The notes: generated from the letters alone by a model not told the origin. A stretch of 64,000 bases of DNA from Streptomyces klenkii (GCF_003626645.1 NZ_RBAM01000012.1:173027-237026); one strand, 5' to 3'; positions 8,324-17,300 are shown, counted from the first letter of the stretch. A program made the numbers and translations.

Positions 8324-9484
8324 ATGACCCACGCCCTGGTCATCGGCGGCGGCATCGCCGGCCCCGTCACCGCGATGGCGCTGCGGCGCGCCGGCATCGA
8401 AGCGACCGTCCACGAGGCGCATCCGACCGGTGCGGACCGCCTCGGGGCGTTCCTCGTCCTCTTCGCCAACGGCCTGGCCGCGCTCCGCACCATCGGCGCC
8501 GACGGGCCCGTCCTCGCGTGCTCCTTCCCCGCGGACACCGTGGAGTTCCTCGGCCCGACCGGCGCGCGGCTCGGCGCCCGGCCCCTCACCGGCGCGGGCG
8601 GCAACGGCCTGAGCCCGCGCACCCTTCAGCGCGCCGCCCTCTACCGGGCGCTGCGCGACGAGGCCGTCCGCCGGGGCGTCCGCGTCGCGTACGGCAAGCG
8701 GCTCGTGGACGCCACGACCGGCCCGGACGGCGTCGTCGCGTACTTCGCGGACGGCACGCGCACCGAGGGCGACGTCCTCATCGGCGCCGACGGCATACAT
8801 TCCCGCACCCGCACCCTCCTCGACCCCGCGGCGCCCCCGCCCCGCCACACCGGCCAGCTCACGGTCTGCGGCCGCGCGCACGACGCCGGGCACGCCGTCC
8901 CGGACCGCACGTACCGGATGGTCTTCGGGCAGCGCGCCTTCTTCGGCTGCACGAGCGCGCCCGACGGCTCCACGTACTGGTTCGCCAACATCCCCGCGCC
9001 CGAGCAGCCCCGCCCTGCGCTCGCCGCGATCAGCCCCGCGGGGTGGCGGGAGCGCGTCCTTGCGGCCTTCGCCGGCGACCACACGCCTGTGACCGGGCTC
9101 GTCGCCGCCACGGGCGACGCCGTCGTCGGCGTGAACGCCTACGACATCCCCACGCTGCCGGTCTGGCACAGCGACCGCGCCGTGCTCGTGGGCGACGCCG
9201 TGCACGCCACCGCGCCGAACGCCGCGCAGGGCGCCTCGATGGCCATCGAGGACAGCGTCGTCCTCGCGCGCTGCCTGCGCGACCTGCCCGGCCCGGAGCG
9301 GGCCTTCGCCGCGTACGAGCGGCTGCGGCGCGAGCGCGTGGAGCGGGTGGTGGCGCTGAGCGCCACGATGGCGGGGCGCATCGCCGCGCCACCGCCCGGT
9401 GAGCGGCGAACGCCCGCGAGCTCCGACGGGGCGGACGACTGGCTGACGTCGTACCGCCTCGACTGGGACGAGCCCGTGGCCTGA
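8324..9484 (+). CDS. FAD-dependent monooxygenase (aromatic hydroxylase superfamily)
   Basis: 386 aa group A flavin monooxygenase. N-terminal FAD fold VIGGGIAGPVTAMALRRAG (about 5-23), the DG motif GADGIHSRTR (about 153-162), and the GD motif VLVGDAVHATAPNAAQGASM (about 287-306) are all present and in the expected order. Such enzymes use NAD(P)H and O2 to hydroxylate aromatic or polyketide substrates. The substrate cannot be told. Transcribed alone: 129 bp separate it from the UvrA-like gene and a different gene class follows. ATACGCT 14 bp before the ATG could be a -10, which would give a nearly leaderless message. Confidence 0.83.
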   Translation: MTHALVIGGGIAGPVTAMALRRAGIEATVHEAHPTGADRLGAFLVLFANGLAALRTIGADGPVLACSFPADTVEFLGPTGARLGARPLTGAGGNGLSPRTLQRAALYRALRDEAVRRGVRVAYGKRLVDATTGPDGVVAYFADGTRTEGDVLIGADGIHSRTRTLLDPAAPPPRHTGQLTVCGRAHDAGHAVPDRTYRMVFGQRAFFGCTSAPDGSTYWFANIPAPEQPRPALAAISPAGWRERVLAAFAGDHTPVTGLVAATGDAVVGVNAYDIPTLPVWHSDRAVLVGDAVHATAPNAAQGASMAIEDSVVLARCLRDLPGPERAFAAYERLRRERVERVVALSATMAGRIAAPPPGERRTPASSDGADDWLTSYRLDWDEPVA

Positions 9485-9543
9485 CCACGGCAGCCGGGGC
9501 GCGCCCCGCTTGCCGGGTGCCCCCGCTGCGGGAGACTGGAGCC

Positions 9544-10407
9544 ATGCCCGAGTTGCCGGAGGTCGAGGCGCTCGCCGGGTTCCTCACCGGGCGTCTCGTC
9601 GGCCGTACGGTCGAGCGCGTGCTGCCCGTGGCCGTGAGCGTCCTCAAGACCTACGATCCGCCGCTTGCGGCCCTGGAGGGCCGGGAGGTGACCTCCGTGC
9701 GCCGGTACGGCAAGTTCCTCGGCCTCGCCACCGGCGGCGGACCGCACCTCGTCGTGCACCTGGCCCGCGCGGGCTGGCTGCGCTGGCAGGACAGCCTGCC
9801 CGAGGCGCCGCCCCGCCCCGGCAAGGGGCCCCTCGCGCTGCGGGTGCGGCTCGCCGGGGGCGGCGGCTTCGACCTCACGGAGGCAGGGACCCGGAAGCGG
9901 CTGGCCGCCTACTGCGTACGCGACGTCGCAGACGTGCCCGGCGTCGCCCGGCTCGGCCCCGACCCGCTCTCCCCGGACTTCACCCCGGACGCCTTCGCCG
10001 CGCTGCTGCGCGACGAGCGGCGGCAGCTCAAGGGCGTCCTGCGCGACCAGAGCGTGATCGCGGGCATCGGCAACGCGTACTCGGACGAGATCCTGCACGC
10101 GGCCCGCATGTCGCCCTTCAAGCTCGCCGCGAGCCTGACGGAGGACGAGACCGCCGCCCTGTACGGGGCGTTGCGCACCGTGCTGCACGAGGCCGTGGAG
10201 CGGGCGCGCGGCCACGCCGCGGCCGAGCTGAAGGCGGAGAAGAAGAGCGGCCTGCGGGTGCACGGCCGCACCGGGCAGCCGTGCCCCGTGTGCGGCGACA
10301 CCGTCCGCGAGGTGTCCTTCAGCGACTCCTCGCTCCAGTACTGCCCCACCTGCCAGACGGGCGGCAAGCCCCTCGCCGACCGGCGGCTGTCCCGCCTGCT
10401 GAAGTAG
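9544..10407 (+). CDS. Fpg/Nei family DNA glycosylase
   Basis: 287 aa. Start ATG 9544 is fixed by mechanism: the catalytic proline must be residue 2 (MPELPEVEAL), so the in-frame ATG 27 bases upstream is not used. Pro2 and Glu3 perform the glycosylase/AP-lyase reaction. The H2TH helix region includes GVLRDQSVIAGIGNAYSDEIL (about 160-180), with the conserved Gly-Asn-Tyr-x-Asp-Glu, and the C-terminal zinc finger is CPVC-x16-CPTC (about 249-272). It removes oxidised bases from DNA. It faces the amino-acid permease gene convergently across a short hairpin. It may be a Nei rather than MutM orthologue. Confidence 0.88.
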   Translation: MPELPEVEALAGFLTGRLVGRTVERVLPVAVSVLKTYDPPLAALEGREVTSVRRYGKFLGLATGGGPHLVVHLARAGWLRWQDSLPEAPPRPGKGPLALRVRLAGGGGFDLTEAGTRKRLAAYCVRDVADVPGVARLGPDPLSPDFTPDAFAALLRDERRQLKGVLRDQSVIAGIGNAYSDEILHAARMSPFKLAASLTEDETAALYGALRTVLHEAVERARGHAAAELKAEKKSGLRVHGRTGQPCPVCGDTVREVSFSDSSLQYCPTCQTGGKPLADRRLSRLLK

Positions 10408-10418
10408 CCTCCGCCGGG

Positions 10419-10436
10419 CGGCCGGGACGCCGGCCG
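10419..10436. terminator. Bidirectional terminator hairpin
   Basis: CGGCCGG (10419-10425) pairs with CCGGCCG (10430-10436) around a GACG tetraloop in the 30-bp gap between the convergent glycosylase and permease genes. Size and position fit a shared terminator. Confidence 0.6.
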
Positions 10437-10437
10437 G

Positions 10438-11880
10438 CTAGTCCTGCGGAATGCCCCTCGCGTCCGCGTGCCTGAGCTCCGAGTGCTTGTACGAGTAGGC
10501 GAAGTACACCACCAGGCCCACCACGAACCACACCGCGAACCGCACCCACGTCTGCCACGCGAGATACGTGATCAGCCAGATCGACGCGGCGACCCCGACC
10601 CCGGGCACCACCGGCACCCACGGGCAGCGGAACGACCGCGGCAGCTCGGGCCGCCGGTAGCGCAGCACGATCACCGCCGTGCACACGACCGCGAACGCCA
10701 GCAGGATGCCGATGTTGGTCAGCTCGGCGGCCTCCCCGATGGGGACGAGGCCCGCGATGGCCGCCGACGCCACCCCCACGATCCAGGTCACGCGCGTCGG
10801 CACGTGCCGCGTCGGGTGCGTCTTGGCGAACCACTTCGGCAGCAGGCCGTCGCGGCTCATCGCGAACCAGACCCGGGTCACGCCCAGCATGAAGGTGAAC
10901 ATGACGGTGAGGATGCCGATGATCGCGCCGACCGCGATGACGTCCGCGATCCCGCTGAGCCCGACCGACTTGAAGGCGGTGGAGAAGCCGCTGGCCTTGT
11001 CGATGTCCTTGTAGTTCTGCATGCCGGTGAGCACGAGGCAGGCCAGCACGTACAGGACCATCGAGATCGCGAGCGAGTACATGATCGCCCGGGGCATGTG
11101 GCGCTGCGCGTCCTTGGACTCCTCCGCGGCCGTGGACATCGCGTCGTAGCCGAAGACGGCGAAGAAGACCGTGGCCGCTCCGGTGAACGCGCCGCTGACG
11201 CCGAAGGGGAAGAAGGGGGTGTAGTTGCCGGAGTTGATGTGGAAGAAGCCGACGCCGATCACCAGCAGCACCACGATGACCTTGAGGACCACGACCACGG
11301 TCTCGAAGCGGGCCGCGCTCTTGATGCCCATGGTGAGCAGCCAGGCGATCAGCAGGCACAGCAGCGCCGCGAACAGGTCCACGCGGTGCCCCGAGCCGGT
11401 GCCCGGCGCGCCGAGCATCCACGCCGGCAGGTGGGCGTTCGTCTCCCCGAGCAGGAAGTTGATGTAGCCGGAGATGCCGATGGCCACGACCGAGACGATC
11501 GCCGTGTACTCCAGCAGCAGGTCCCAGCCGATGAACCAGCCGCCGATCTCGCCGAGGACGGCGTAGCCGTAGGTGTAGGCGGACCCGGCCCGCGGGATCA
11601 GGCCGGCGAACTCCGCGTACGAGAACGCCGCCGCCGCGCTCGCGATGCCCGCGATGAGGAAGGAGACGAGCACGGCCGGCCCGGCGACGCCGTTGGCGAT
11701 GGTGCCGGCGAGGCTGAAGATGCCCGCGCCGATGATGCCTCCGACGCCGATCGCCGTGAGCTGCACCAGGCCCAGGGACCGGGACAGGTGCTCGCCGTGC
11801 GCCTCGGCCTCCTCCGCCTCCTCGATCGTCTCGATCGGTTTGCGGCGCAGAATGCCCTGTCCCGCTCGGAGCCCGGCCAT
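10438..11880 (-). CDS. APC-family amino-acid permease (cationic amino-acid transporter type)
   Basis: 480 aa polytopic membrane protein with about 12 hydrophobic segments. The first helix carries the APC glycine-rich substrate-binding sequence IGVGGIIGAGIFSLAG (about 44-59), and FAGLIPRAGSAYTYGY lies before helix 3. The central FGYDAMSTAAEESKDAQRHMP segment is typical of the CAT/YfnA subgroup, which imports basic or branched amino acids by proton symport. The N-terminal tail IEEAEEAEAHGEHLSR is cytosolic. ATG 11880 begins MAGLRAGQG. Monocistronic, between a convergent glycosylase gene and the GH92 gene 99 bp upstream. Confidence 0.87.
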   Translation of the reverse strand: MAGLRAGQGILRRKPIETIEEAEEAEAHGEHLSRSLGLVQLTAIGVGGIIGAGIFSLAGTIANGVAGPAVLVSFLIAGIASAAAAFSYAEFAGLIPRAGSAYTYGYAVLGEIGGWFIGWDLLLEYTAIVSVVAIGISGYINFLLGETNAHLPAWMLGAPGTGSGHRVDLFAALLCLLIAWLLTMGIKSAARFETVVVVLKVIVVLLVIGVGFFHINSGNYTPFFPFGVSGAFTGAATVFFAVFGYDAMSTAAEESKDAQRHMPRAIMYSLAISMVLYVLACLVLTGMQNYKDIDKASGFSTAFKSVGLSGIADVIAVGAIIGILTVMFTFMLGVTRVWFAMSRDGLLPKWFAKTHPTRHVPTRVTWIVGVASAAIAGLVPIGEAAELTNIGILLAFAVVCTAVIVLRYRRPELPRSFRCPWVPVVPGVGVAASIWLITYLAWQTWVRFAVWFVVGLVVYFAYSYKHSELRHADARGIPQD

Positions 11881-11979
11881 GTCATGTCCTCTCGTCGGCG
11901 CTGACGGCGGATCATCGCGGTCATCATGGACCGCAAGGGGCGGCGACGGAAGGCGCCGCCCCGCGCCGGCGGGCAGGGT

Positions 11980-14307
11980 TCAGCCGATGGCGGGTGCCAC
12001 GGCGGCGTCCCCGGTGCCCCACTCCGAGGGGGTGTCGCCGACCGTGAAGTCGAGCCGGCCGCCGTCGGTGATCTGCCGTGAGGTCAGGTACGTCCGCCCG
12101 TAGCGCTCACCGTCGAGCCGCACCGACTGCACATAGCGCTCGCGGTCGGAGGTCCCGCGGGCGGTCACGGTGAAGCGGCTGCCGCCGAGGTCCACGTCCA
12201 CCCGGTCGAACACCGGTGTGCTGAGCCCCCACACGTCCGCACCGGGCTGGACGGGGAACACGCCGATGGCGGAGAGCACCATCCACGCCGACATCGTGCC
12301 CAGGTCGTCGTTTCCGGTCATCCCGGTGGGCGCGTCGGTGAAGAGGGTGAGCGCGGCGTGCACGACGTCCGTCGTCTTCCAGGGCTGCCCGGTCGACAGG
12401 TACGTGTACGGGGCGATCAGGTCAGGCTCGTTCTGCGGGTTGTACTTGTCGGCGTTGTAGTAGTCGTACGGGCCGTGGACCCACACCTCGCGGGCCGTGC
12501 GCGCGGGGTCGCGCAGCAGCCGGTCGTAGGCGAAGAAGGAGTCGAGCCGGCTGTTCGCCCGTTCCTTGCCGCCGATCAGCTCGACCATCCCCGGCAGGTC
12601 CTGCGGCACGAGCCACTGGTACTGCCACGCGGTGCCCTCGTGGAAGCAGGTGCTCTTCGCCGGGTCGGCCGGGCCCGTGAACGCGCCGTCGGCGCCGCGT
12701 GCGCGGAAGAAGCCCGTCGACGGGTCGTAGACGTTGCGGTAGTTGCGGGAGCGCTCGGCGTAGCGCTCGGCGTCCGCGCGGTGGCCCAGGGAGCGGGCCA
12801 TCTTCGCGAGCATGCCGTCGGCCAGGGCGTACTCCAGCGTCGCCGAGCCGCCCTGGTGCAGGTCGGAGTCGCCCGGCTTGTCCTTGGGCCGGGAGGGCGT
12901 GCAGGGCACGTAACCGTCCTTGATGTACCGGTCGTTGCCGTCGCGGCCCACGTACGGGGAGTCCTTGGGCGGCACGCCGTCGGCGTTGCGCTTCAGCGCG
13001 CGGTACGCCTCCTCCTCGTGGCCCTTCAGCAGCCCGTGCTGGTAGGCGTTGGTGAGGAAGGGGGTCACCGGGTCGCCGGTCATGATGTTCGTCTCGACCG
13101 TGCCGTAGCCCCACTTGGGCAGCCAGCCGCCGTCCGCCTCCACCCGCAGCACCGACAGGGCCATGTCCCGCGACTCCTGCGGCGCGAGCAGCGCGAGCAG
13201 CTGCGCCTGGGTGCGGTAGGTGTCCCACAGGGACCAGTTCTGGTAGTAGGTGAAGTCGCGGGCGCGGTGGACGCGCTGGTCCCAGCCGGTGTAGCGGCCG
13301 TCGGCGTCGCTGCCGATGCTGGGCGCCAGGAACGCGCGGTACAGCGAGGAGTAGAAGGTGCGGCGCAGCGTTTCGGGGCCGCCCTGGACGCGTACGTCGT
13401 CCAGGCGTCGCTCCCAGGCGTCGCGCGCGGCGCGGGCCGTGCGGTCGAAGCCGTCGTCCTCCGCGCGCAGGTTGCCGGCGGCGCCGTCCGCGTCGACGTA
13501 GCTGATGGCCGTGGTGGCCTCCACCGTGCGGTCGCGGGTGGTGTCGAAGCGCACCCAGGCGCCGTTGCGGCCGGTCGAGACGGACTTCCGGGTGCCCTGG
13601 GAGACCTGGTCGCCGTTCCAGGTGCCGAAGGCGGTGAAGGGCCGGTCGAAGCGCGTGATCGTGTAGACCGTGTACGGGCGGGTGTCCTGGCAGAAGCCGC
13701 GGCCGGTGATGGCGGAGCGGACGGTCCGGGAGTCGAGGACCTCGGCGGTCGTGGAGACGGTCCGGTGCAGCGACTGCCCGGTGTTGAGCAGGACGTTGGC
13801 CTTGTCGGTGGCGGGGAAGGTGTAGCGCTGGTGGCCGGTGCGGCGGCCCGCGGTGAGCTCGGCGGTGATCCCGCCGTAGGAGGAGAGGCCGACCCGGTAG
13901 TAGCCCGGGCGGGCGGTCTCGTCGCGGTGGCTGAACTCCGCGGCGTAGCGGGCGTTGTCGGTCTGCTTCACGTCACCCGTGGTGGGCAGCACGGGCAGGT
14001 CGCCGCCGATGCGGCAGCCGACGCCGGAGAGGTGCACGGTGCTGAAGCCGCGGATGTGGTTCTGCTTGTAGTCGTAGCCCGTGCTGTGGCCGGTGTCGGG
14101 AGAGAGCTGCACCATGCCGAACGGCACGGCCGCGCCGGGGAAGGTGTTCCCCTCGTTCTGGGTGCCGATGAAGGGGTTCACCAGGCCGGTGAGCCCGCCG
14201 GCCGCGGTGGCCGGCTCCGGGGCGGTGAGCGAGATCCCGCCCAGTACCGCCGCGAGTGCGAGTGCGGCCGCGCAGGTGCGCGAGCGCAGGTGTCCGGTCC
14301 ATCTCAT
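11980..14307 (-). CDS. Secreted GH92 family alpha-mannosidase
   Basis: 775 aa from ATG 14307, chosen because GAGGGGCG lies 8 bases upstream and the protein then begins with a clean signal peptide (MRWTGHLRSRTCAAALALAA, cleavage near ATAAGG about 36). The mature part starts LVNPFIGTQNEGNTFPGAA, the GH92 N-terminal domain; the catalytic-domain sequences HEGTAWQYQW and TGNDDLGTMSAW (about 690-705) are those of calcium-dependent inverting exo-alpha-mannosidases. GH92 enzymes remove alpha-1,2/1,3 mannose from fungal or plant N-glycans outside the cell. A palindrome 37-48 bp upstream of the ATG may be an operator. Monocistronic. Confidence 0.9.
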   Translation of the reverse strand: MRWTGHLRSRTCAAALALAAVLGGISLTAPEPATAAGGLTGLVNPFIGTQNEGNTFPGAAVPFGMVQLSPDTGHSTGYDYKQNHIRGFSTVHLSGVGCRIGGDLPVLPTTGDVKQTDNARYAAEFSHRDETARPGYYRVGLSSYGGITAELTAGRRTGHQRYTFPATDKANVLLNTGQSLHRTVSTTAEVLDSRTVRSAITGRGFCQDTRPYTVYTITRFDRPFTAFGTWNGDQVSQGTRKSVSTGRNGAWVRFDTTRDRTVEATTAISYVDADGAAGNLRAEDDGFDRTARAARDAWERRLDDVRVQGGPETLRRTFYSSLYRAFLAPSIGSDADGRYTGWDQRVHRARDFTYYQNWSLWDTYRTQAQLLALLAPQESRDMALSVLRVEADGGWLPKWGYGTVETNIMTGDPVTPFLTNAYQHGLLKGHEEEAYRALKRNADGVPPKDSPYVGRDGNDRYIKDGYVPCTPSRPKDKPGDSDLHQGGSATLEYALADGMLAKMARSLGHRADAERYAERSRNYRNVYDPSTGFFRARGADGAFTGPADPAKSTCFHEGTAWQYQWLVPQDLPGMVELIGGKERANSRLDSFFAYDRLLRDPARTAREVWVHGPYDYYNADKYNPQNEPDLIAPYTYLSTGQPWKTTDVVHAALTLFTDAPTGMTGNDDLGTMSAWMVLSAIGVFPVQPGADVWGLSTPVFDRVDVDLGGSRFTVTARGTSDRERYVQSVRLDGERYGRTYLTSRQITDGGRLDFTVGDTPSEWGTGDAAVAPAIG

Positions 14308-14343
14308 CGTCCACGCCCCTCGGGTGACGCCACGTAGGATGCC

Positions 14344-14355
14344 GACATCGTTGTC
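14344..14355. promoter_or_regulatory. Palindromic operator candidate upstream of GH92 gene
   Basis: GACATCGTTGTC (minus strand GACAACGATGTC) has GACA/TGTC arms and is one change away from the perfect palindrome GACAACGTTGTC that resembles LacI- and ROK-type sugar operators of actinobacteria. It is 37 bp upstream of the GH92 start. Binding protein unknown. Confidence 0.4.
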
Positions 14356-14508
14356 AGCGCCGAGGGTAGCGAGTGGTTGACGTGCTGTCATGATGCCCCG
14401 CGCGGCAGACGTGGCGACAGCGGTCACTGACGGCTCACTCCGGGCGGAGCGAGCCCCTCCGGGTCACGCACCCCCGCACCAGGTCCGCACGAGCCCGCCG
14501 AAAACTTC

Positions 14509-14536
14509 TTGACGCCTCAGGTGTTACGTATAACGA
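14509..14536 (+). promoter_or_regulatory. Probable sigma-HrdB-type promoter of the MFS gene
   Basis: TTGACG at 14509-14514 and TAACGA at 14531-14536 are separated by 16 bp. The -10 overlaps a GTTA-N4-TAAC inverted repeat (14523-14534), a likely repressor site. The transporter starts at 14621, about 78 bp after the predicted transcription start. Confidence 0.55.
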
Positions 14537-14620
14537 TCATCGCGTGATCTCACCCACGAGCACGTCATCACCGGACAGGGCCCCGCGGCCGGAGGACTCG
14601 GCGGACGGGGAGGTCTCCCC

Positions 14621-15832
14621 GTGAGCTATGCGGACCTGCTGCGCGGCCCCCACGTGATGAGGCTGCTCCTGGGCACGCTCGTCGGGCGGCTGCCGAGCGC
14701 GATGGCCGCCGTCGCCGTCCCGCTGGCCCTGCGTCAGGCGGGCGCGTCGTACGGCTTCGTGGGCCTGGCCGTCGGGGCGTTCGCGGTCGCCTCCGCCGTG
14801 GGCGGGCCGCTGCTGGGCCGGATCGTGGACCGGGTGGGGCAGCCGCGGGTCCTGCTGCCGACGGCCCTCGTCGCGGCCGTGGGGTTCGCCGTGGTCGCTG
14901 TCGCGCCCGGCAGCACCGCGGCCGTCCTGGGCGGGGTCGTGCTCGCCGGTGCGGCGACTCCCCCTCTGGAGCCGTGCCTGCGGGCCCTGTGGCCGGACAT
15001 CGTCGCGCCCGGGAAGCTGGAGTCGGCGTACGCGCTGGACTCCGCCTCCCAGGAGCTGGTCTTCGTGGGCGGCCCGCTCGTGGTGGCCGGCGGCGTGGCG
15101 GTCGCCTCGCCCGCGGCGGCGCTGTGGGCCGGTGCGCTCCTGGGCGTCGCCGGGGTGCTCGTCGTCGTCACCGCCCCGCCCGCCCGGGCCTGGAAGGCGC
15201 CCGCCCGGCCCGCCGACTGGCTGGGGCCGCTGCGCAGCCGCGGCCTGGTCGTCCTGATCACGGGCCTGACGGGTGTGGGCATCGCCATCGGCACGCTCAA
15301 CGTCCTGGTCGTCTCGTACGCGGAGGGGCACCGGATGCCCGGCGGCGCCCCGGCGCTGCTCGCCCTCAACGCGCTCGGCGCCCTCACCGGCGGGCTGGCC
15401 TACGGGGCCGTGCGGCGCTGGCGGGTGGCGCCGCCGCGGCGGACGCTGCTGATGATGCTGGGCCTGACGGCCGGGTACGGGCTGCTGTGCCTGCTGCCCG
15501 CCCCGCCGTACATGGCCTGCCTGATGCTGCTCACCGGGCTGTTCCTCGCGCCCGTGCTCACCGTCGTGTTCGTGCTGGTGGGCGAGCTCGCCCCGGCGGG
15601 CACCGTCACCGAGGCGTTCGCCTGGCTGGTGACGCTGATGACGGCGGGCGTGGCGCTGGGGTCGGCCGTCACCGGCACGGTCCTGGAGGGCGCCGGGGCC
15701 ACGTGGGCCGCGGCGTGCGGCGTGCTGGGGGTCGCCGTGGGCACGCTGGTGATCCTCGCCGGGCAGGCGCAGCTGGTGCCGGCGGCGGCGCGGGAGGAGG
15801 CCGGGGAGGCGCCCGCCCGCGCCGCTGCCTGA
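14621..15832 (+). CDS. MFS transporter (drug-efflux type)
   Basis: 403 aa, 12 predicted transmembrane helices in two six-helix halves. The loop between helices 2 and 3 reads GGPLLGRIVDRVGQPRVLLP (about 66-85), the major-facilitator signature G-x3-D-R-x-G-x-R. GTG 14621 follows GGGGAGG with 7-8 bp spacing; that ribosome-binding sequence is part of a small hairpin GGGGA/TCCCC (14607-14620), which could modulate initiation. MFS proteins of this branch usually export antibiotics or sugars; the substrate cannot be read. No regulator gene is adjacent, although an inverted repeat overlaps the promoter. Confidence 0.82.
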   Translation: MSYADLLRGPHVMRLLLGTLVGRLPSAMAAVAVPLALRQAGASYGFVGLAVGAFAVASAVGGPLLGRIVDRVGQPRVLLPTALVAAVGFAVVAVAPGSTAAVLGGVVLAGAATPPLEPCLRALWPDIVAPGKLESAYALDSASQELVFVGGPLVVAGGVAVASPAAALWAGALLGVAGVLVVVTAPPARAWKAPARPADWLGPLRSRGLVVLITGLTGVGIAIGTLNVLVVSYAEGHRMPGGAPALLALNALGALTGGLAYGAVRRWRVAPPRRTLLMMLGLTAGYGLLCLLPAPPYMACLMLLTGLFLAPVLTVVFVLVGELAPAGTVTEAFAWLVTLMTAGVALGSAVTGTVLEGAGATWAAACGVLGVAVGTLVILAGQAQLVPAAAREEAGEAPARAAA

Positions 15833-15875
15833 CCGCGGGCGGGCTCGCGGGTCATCCCTCGCTCCGGCTGACGGG

Positions 15876-16988
15876 TCAGGTCTCGGCCGGGGCCGCCGTG
15901 CGGGCCGCCCAGCGCTCCTCGACCTTGCCGAAGCGCCAGTAGCCGAGGGCGATCGCCCACACCACCACGAACAGGCCGACGATGACGAAGCCGACGTTGT
16001 CGAGGTTCAGGCCGGCGATCCAGCCGGTCACCGCGTCGTCCAGCGCCAGCTTCTCGTGCAGGACGCCGACCAGTTCGATGGTGCCGATGAGGAAGGCGAC
16101 GGCGATGGACAGCCCGGTGATCGTGAGGTTGTAGTAGACCTTGCGGACCGGGTTGGAGAACGCCCACTGATAGGCGAAGTTCATGAACGTGCCGTCGAGG
16201 GTGTCGAAGAGGCTCATGCCCGCGGCGAACAGCAGCGGCAGGCACACGATCGCGTACCAGGGCAGGCCCGCGGCGGCGCCGCTGCCCGCCATCACCATCA
16301 GCGTCACCTCGGTGGCCGTGTCGAAGCCGAGGCCGAAGAGGAAGCCCAGCGGGTACATCTGGCCCGGTCGCGTGATGGAGCGGGTGAAGCGGCCGAGGAT
16401 GCGGTTCATGAAGCCGCGCGAGTCCAGGTGCTGCTCCAGCTCGGCCTCGTCGTAGCGGCCCTCGCGCATCGCGCGGAAGATCTTCAGGATGCCGGCGAGG
16501 GCGATGAGGTTGAGCGCGGCGATGAGGTAGAGGAAGCCGCCGGAGACCGTGGTGCCGACCACGCCGAGCGTCTGGTGGGTCGTGGACTCCTCGTCCATCA
16601 GCTTTCCGGCGATCTGCGTGCCGCCCGCCACCAGGGCGGCCATGGCGACGACGACGCTGGAGTGGCCGAGGGCGAACCAGAAGCCGACGGAGACCGGGCG
16701 CTTGCCGTCGGCCATCAGCTTGCGGGTGGTGTTGTCGATGGCGGCGATGTGGTCGGCGTCGAAGGCGTGCCGCATGCCGAGGGTGTAGGCGGTGATGCCG
16801 AGGCCGACGCCGTAGACCTTGGAGCCGACGGTGTAGTGGTTGGGGACGACCAGCAGGTAGAGCACGCCGAACGCGACGACGTGCAGGGCGGCGATGACGG
16901 CCAGCAGGCCGGCGGTGCGCACGGTGTCCTGGCGGCGCCAGCGGAAGGCGGGCGCGGGGCCGCCGGTCGGATCGGTGGATCGGGACAT
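15876..16988 (-). CDS. HoxN/HupN/NixA-type nickel/cobalt permease (NiCoT)
   Basis: 370 aa, eight predicted transmembrane segments. It has the NiCoT signature RHAFDADHIAAIDNTTR (from residue 73) in helix II, FALGHSSVVV in helix III and LGFDTATEV in a later helix, all metal-path residues. NiCoTs carry Ni2+ and Co2+ inward with high affinity. A cobalamin riboswitch in its leader argues that cobalt for B12 is the main cargo, while a Nur-like box further upstream argues for nickel control too. It lies about 11 kb from the corrin genes but is clearly in the same regulon. ATG 16988. The gene converges with the MFS gene. Confidence 0.92.
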   Translation of the reverse strand: MSRSTDPTGGPAPAFRWRRQDTVRTAGLLAVIAALHVVAFGVLYLLVVPNHYTVGSKVYGVGLGITAYTLGMRHAFDADHIAAIDNTTRKLMADGKRPVSVGFWFALGHSSVVVAMAALVAGGTQIAGKLMDEESTTHQTLGVVGTTVSGGFLYLIAALNLIALAGILKIFRAMREGRYDEAELEQHLDSRGFMNRILGRFTRSITRPGQMYPLGFLFGLGFDTATEVTLMVMAGSGAAAGLPWYAIVCLPLLFAAGMSLFDTLDGTFMNFAYQWAFSNPVRKVYYNLTITGLSIAVAFLIGTIELVGVLHEKLALDDAVTGWIAGLNLDNVGFVIVGLFVVVWAIALGYWRFGKVEERWAARTAAPAET

Positions 16989-17027
16989 GGGGTTGAACGC
17001 TCCAGCACCTCGTGGACCATTTGCGAG

Positions 17028-17222
17028 ATGCCGTGGCCGGTCTCCTGGCTTACGGGTCCGTTCGCGCCCGCCCCCGCCTTCCCGGCAGCCGGCTGCGGCC
17101 AGTGGCTCCGCGCGCCCGGGGGGGGGGCGGAGCGGAATGGGACGGTCACTCCCCGATCACAGTGGCGAGGGCCGCTCCGGACTGGGACCTCGACGGTCCT
17201 TCACCGGTCTTCCCGAACACCA
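17028..17222 (-). promoter_or_regulatory. Cobalamin riboswitch controlling the NiCoT gene
   Basis: Read on the minus strand, the leader contains GGGAAGACCGGTGAAG (about 17201-17216), CGCCACTGTGA (about 17157-17167) and a B12 box CGTAAGCCAGGAGACCGGCC (about 17035-17054), in the order and spacing of an adenosylcobalamin aptamer. About 40 bp separate it from the permease ATG, enough for a ribosome-binding-site sequestering platform. A run of ten G at 17118-17127 interrupts the variable peripheral part. High cobalamin should reduce permease expression. Confidence 0.92.
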
Positions 17223-17272
17223 CGGCCGGGTCACTTTAACGCCCGGCGGACGCCAGCACGAAGGCTGTGCAT

Positions 17273-17289
17273 CTGCAAGGGCTTTGCAA
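17273..17289. promoter_or_regulatory. Nur-like (nickel-responsive Fur-family) operator
   Basis: CTGCAA-GGGCT-TTGCAA matches the Streptomyces Nur box consensus tTGCaa-N5-ttGCAA at every strongly conserved position. It sits between the terminator of the upstream monooxygenase and the 5' end of the riboswitch of the nickel/cobalt permease, that is, where the permease promoter must be. Match to consensus is from recalled literature; binding is not shown. Confidence 0.65.
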
Positions 17290-17300
17290 GTGTGTCGCGG

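Noticed and set aside
5711..9205. Very long open frame (over 1100 codons) on the minus strand opposite the UvrA-like and monooxygenase genes
   Set aside because: It is the mirror of the GC-biased codons of the sense genes; it has no conserved motif and is Val/Gly/Arg/Ala repeat-like sequence.
9517..9543. ATG 27 bases upstream of the glycosylase start
   Set aside because: Fpg/Nei enzymes need Pro as residue 2 for catalysis, which fixes the start at 9544.
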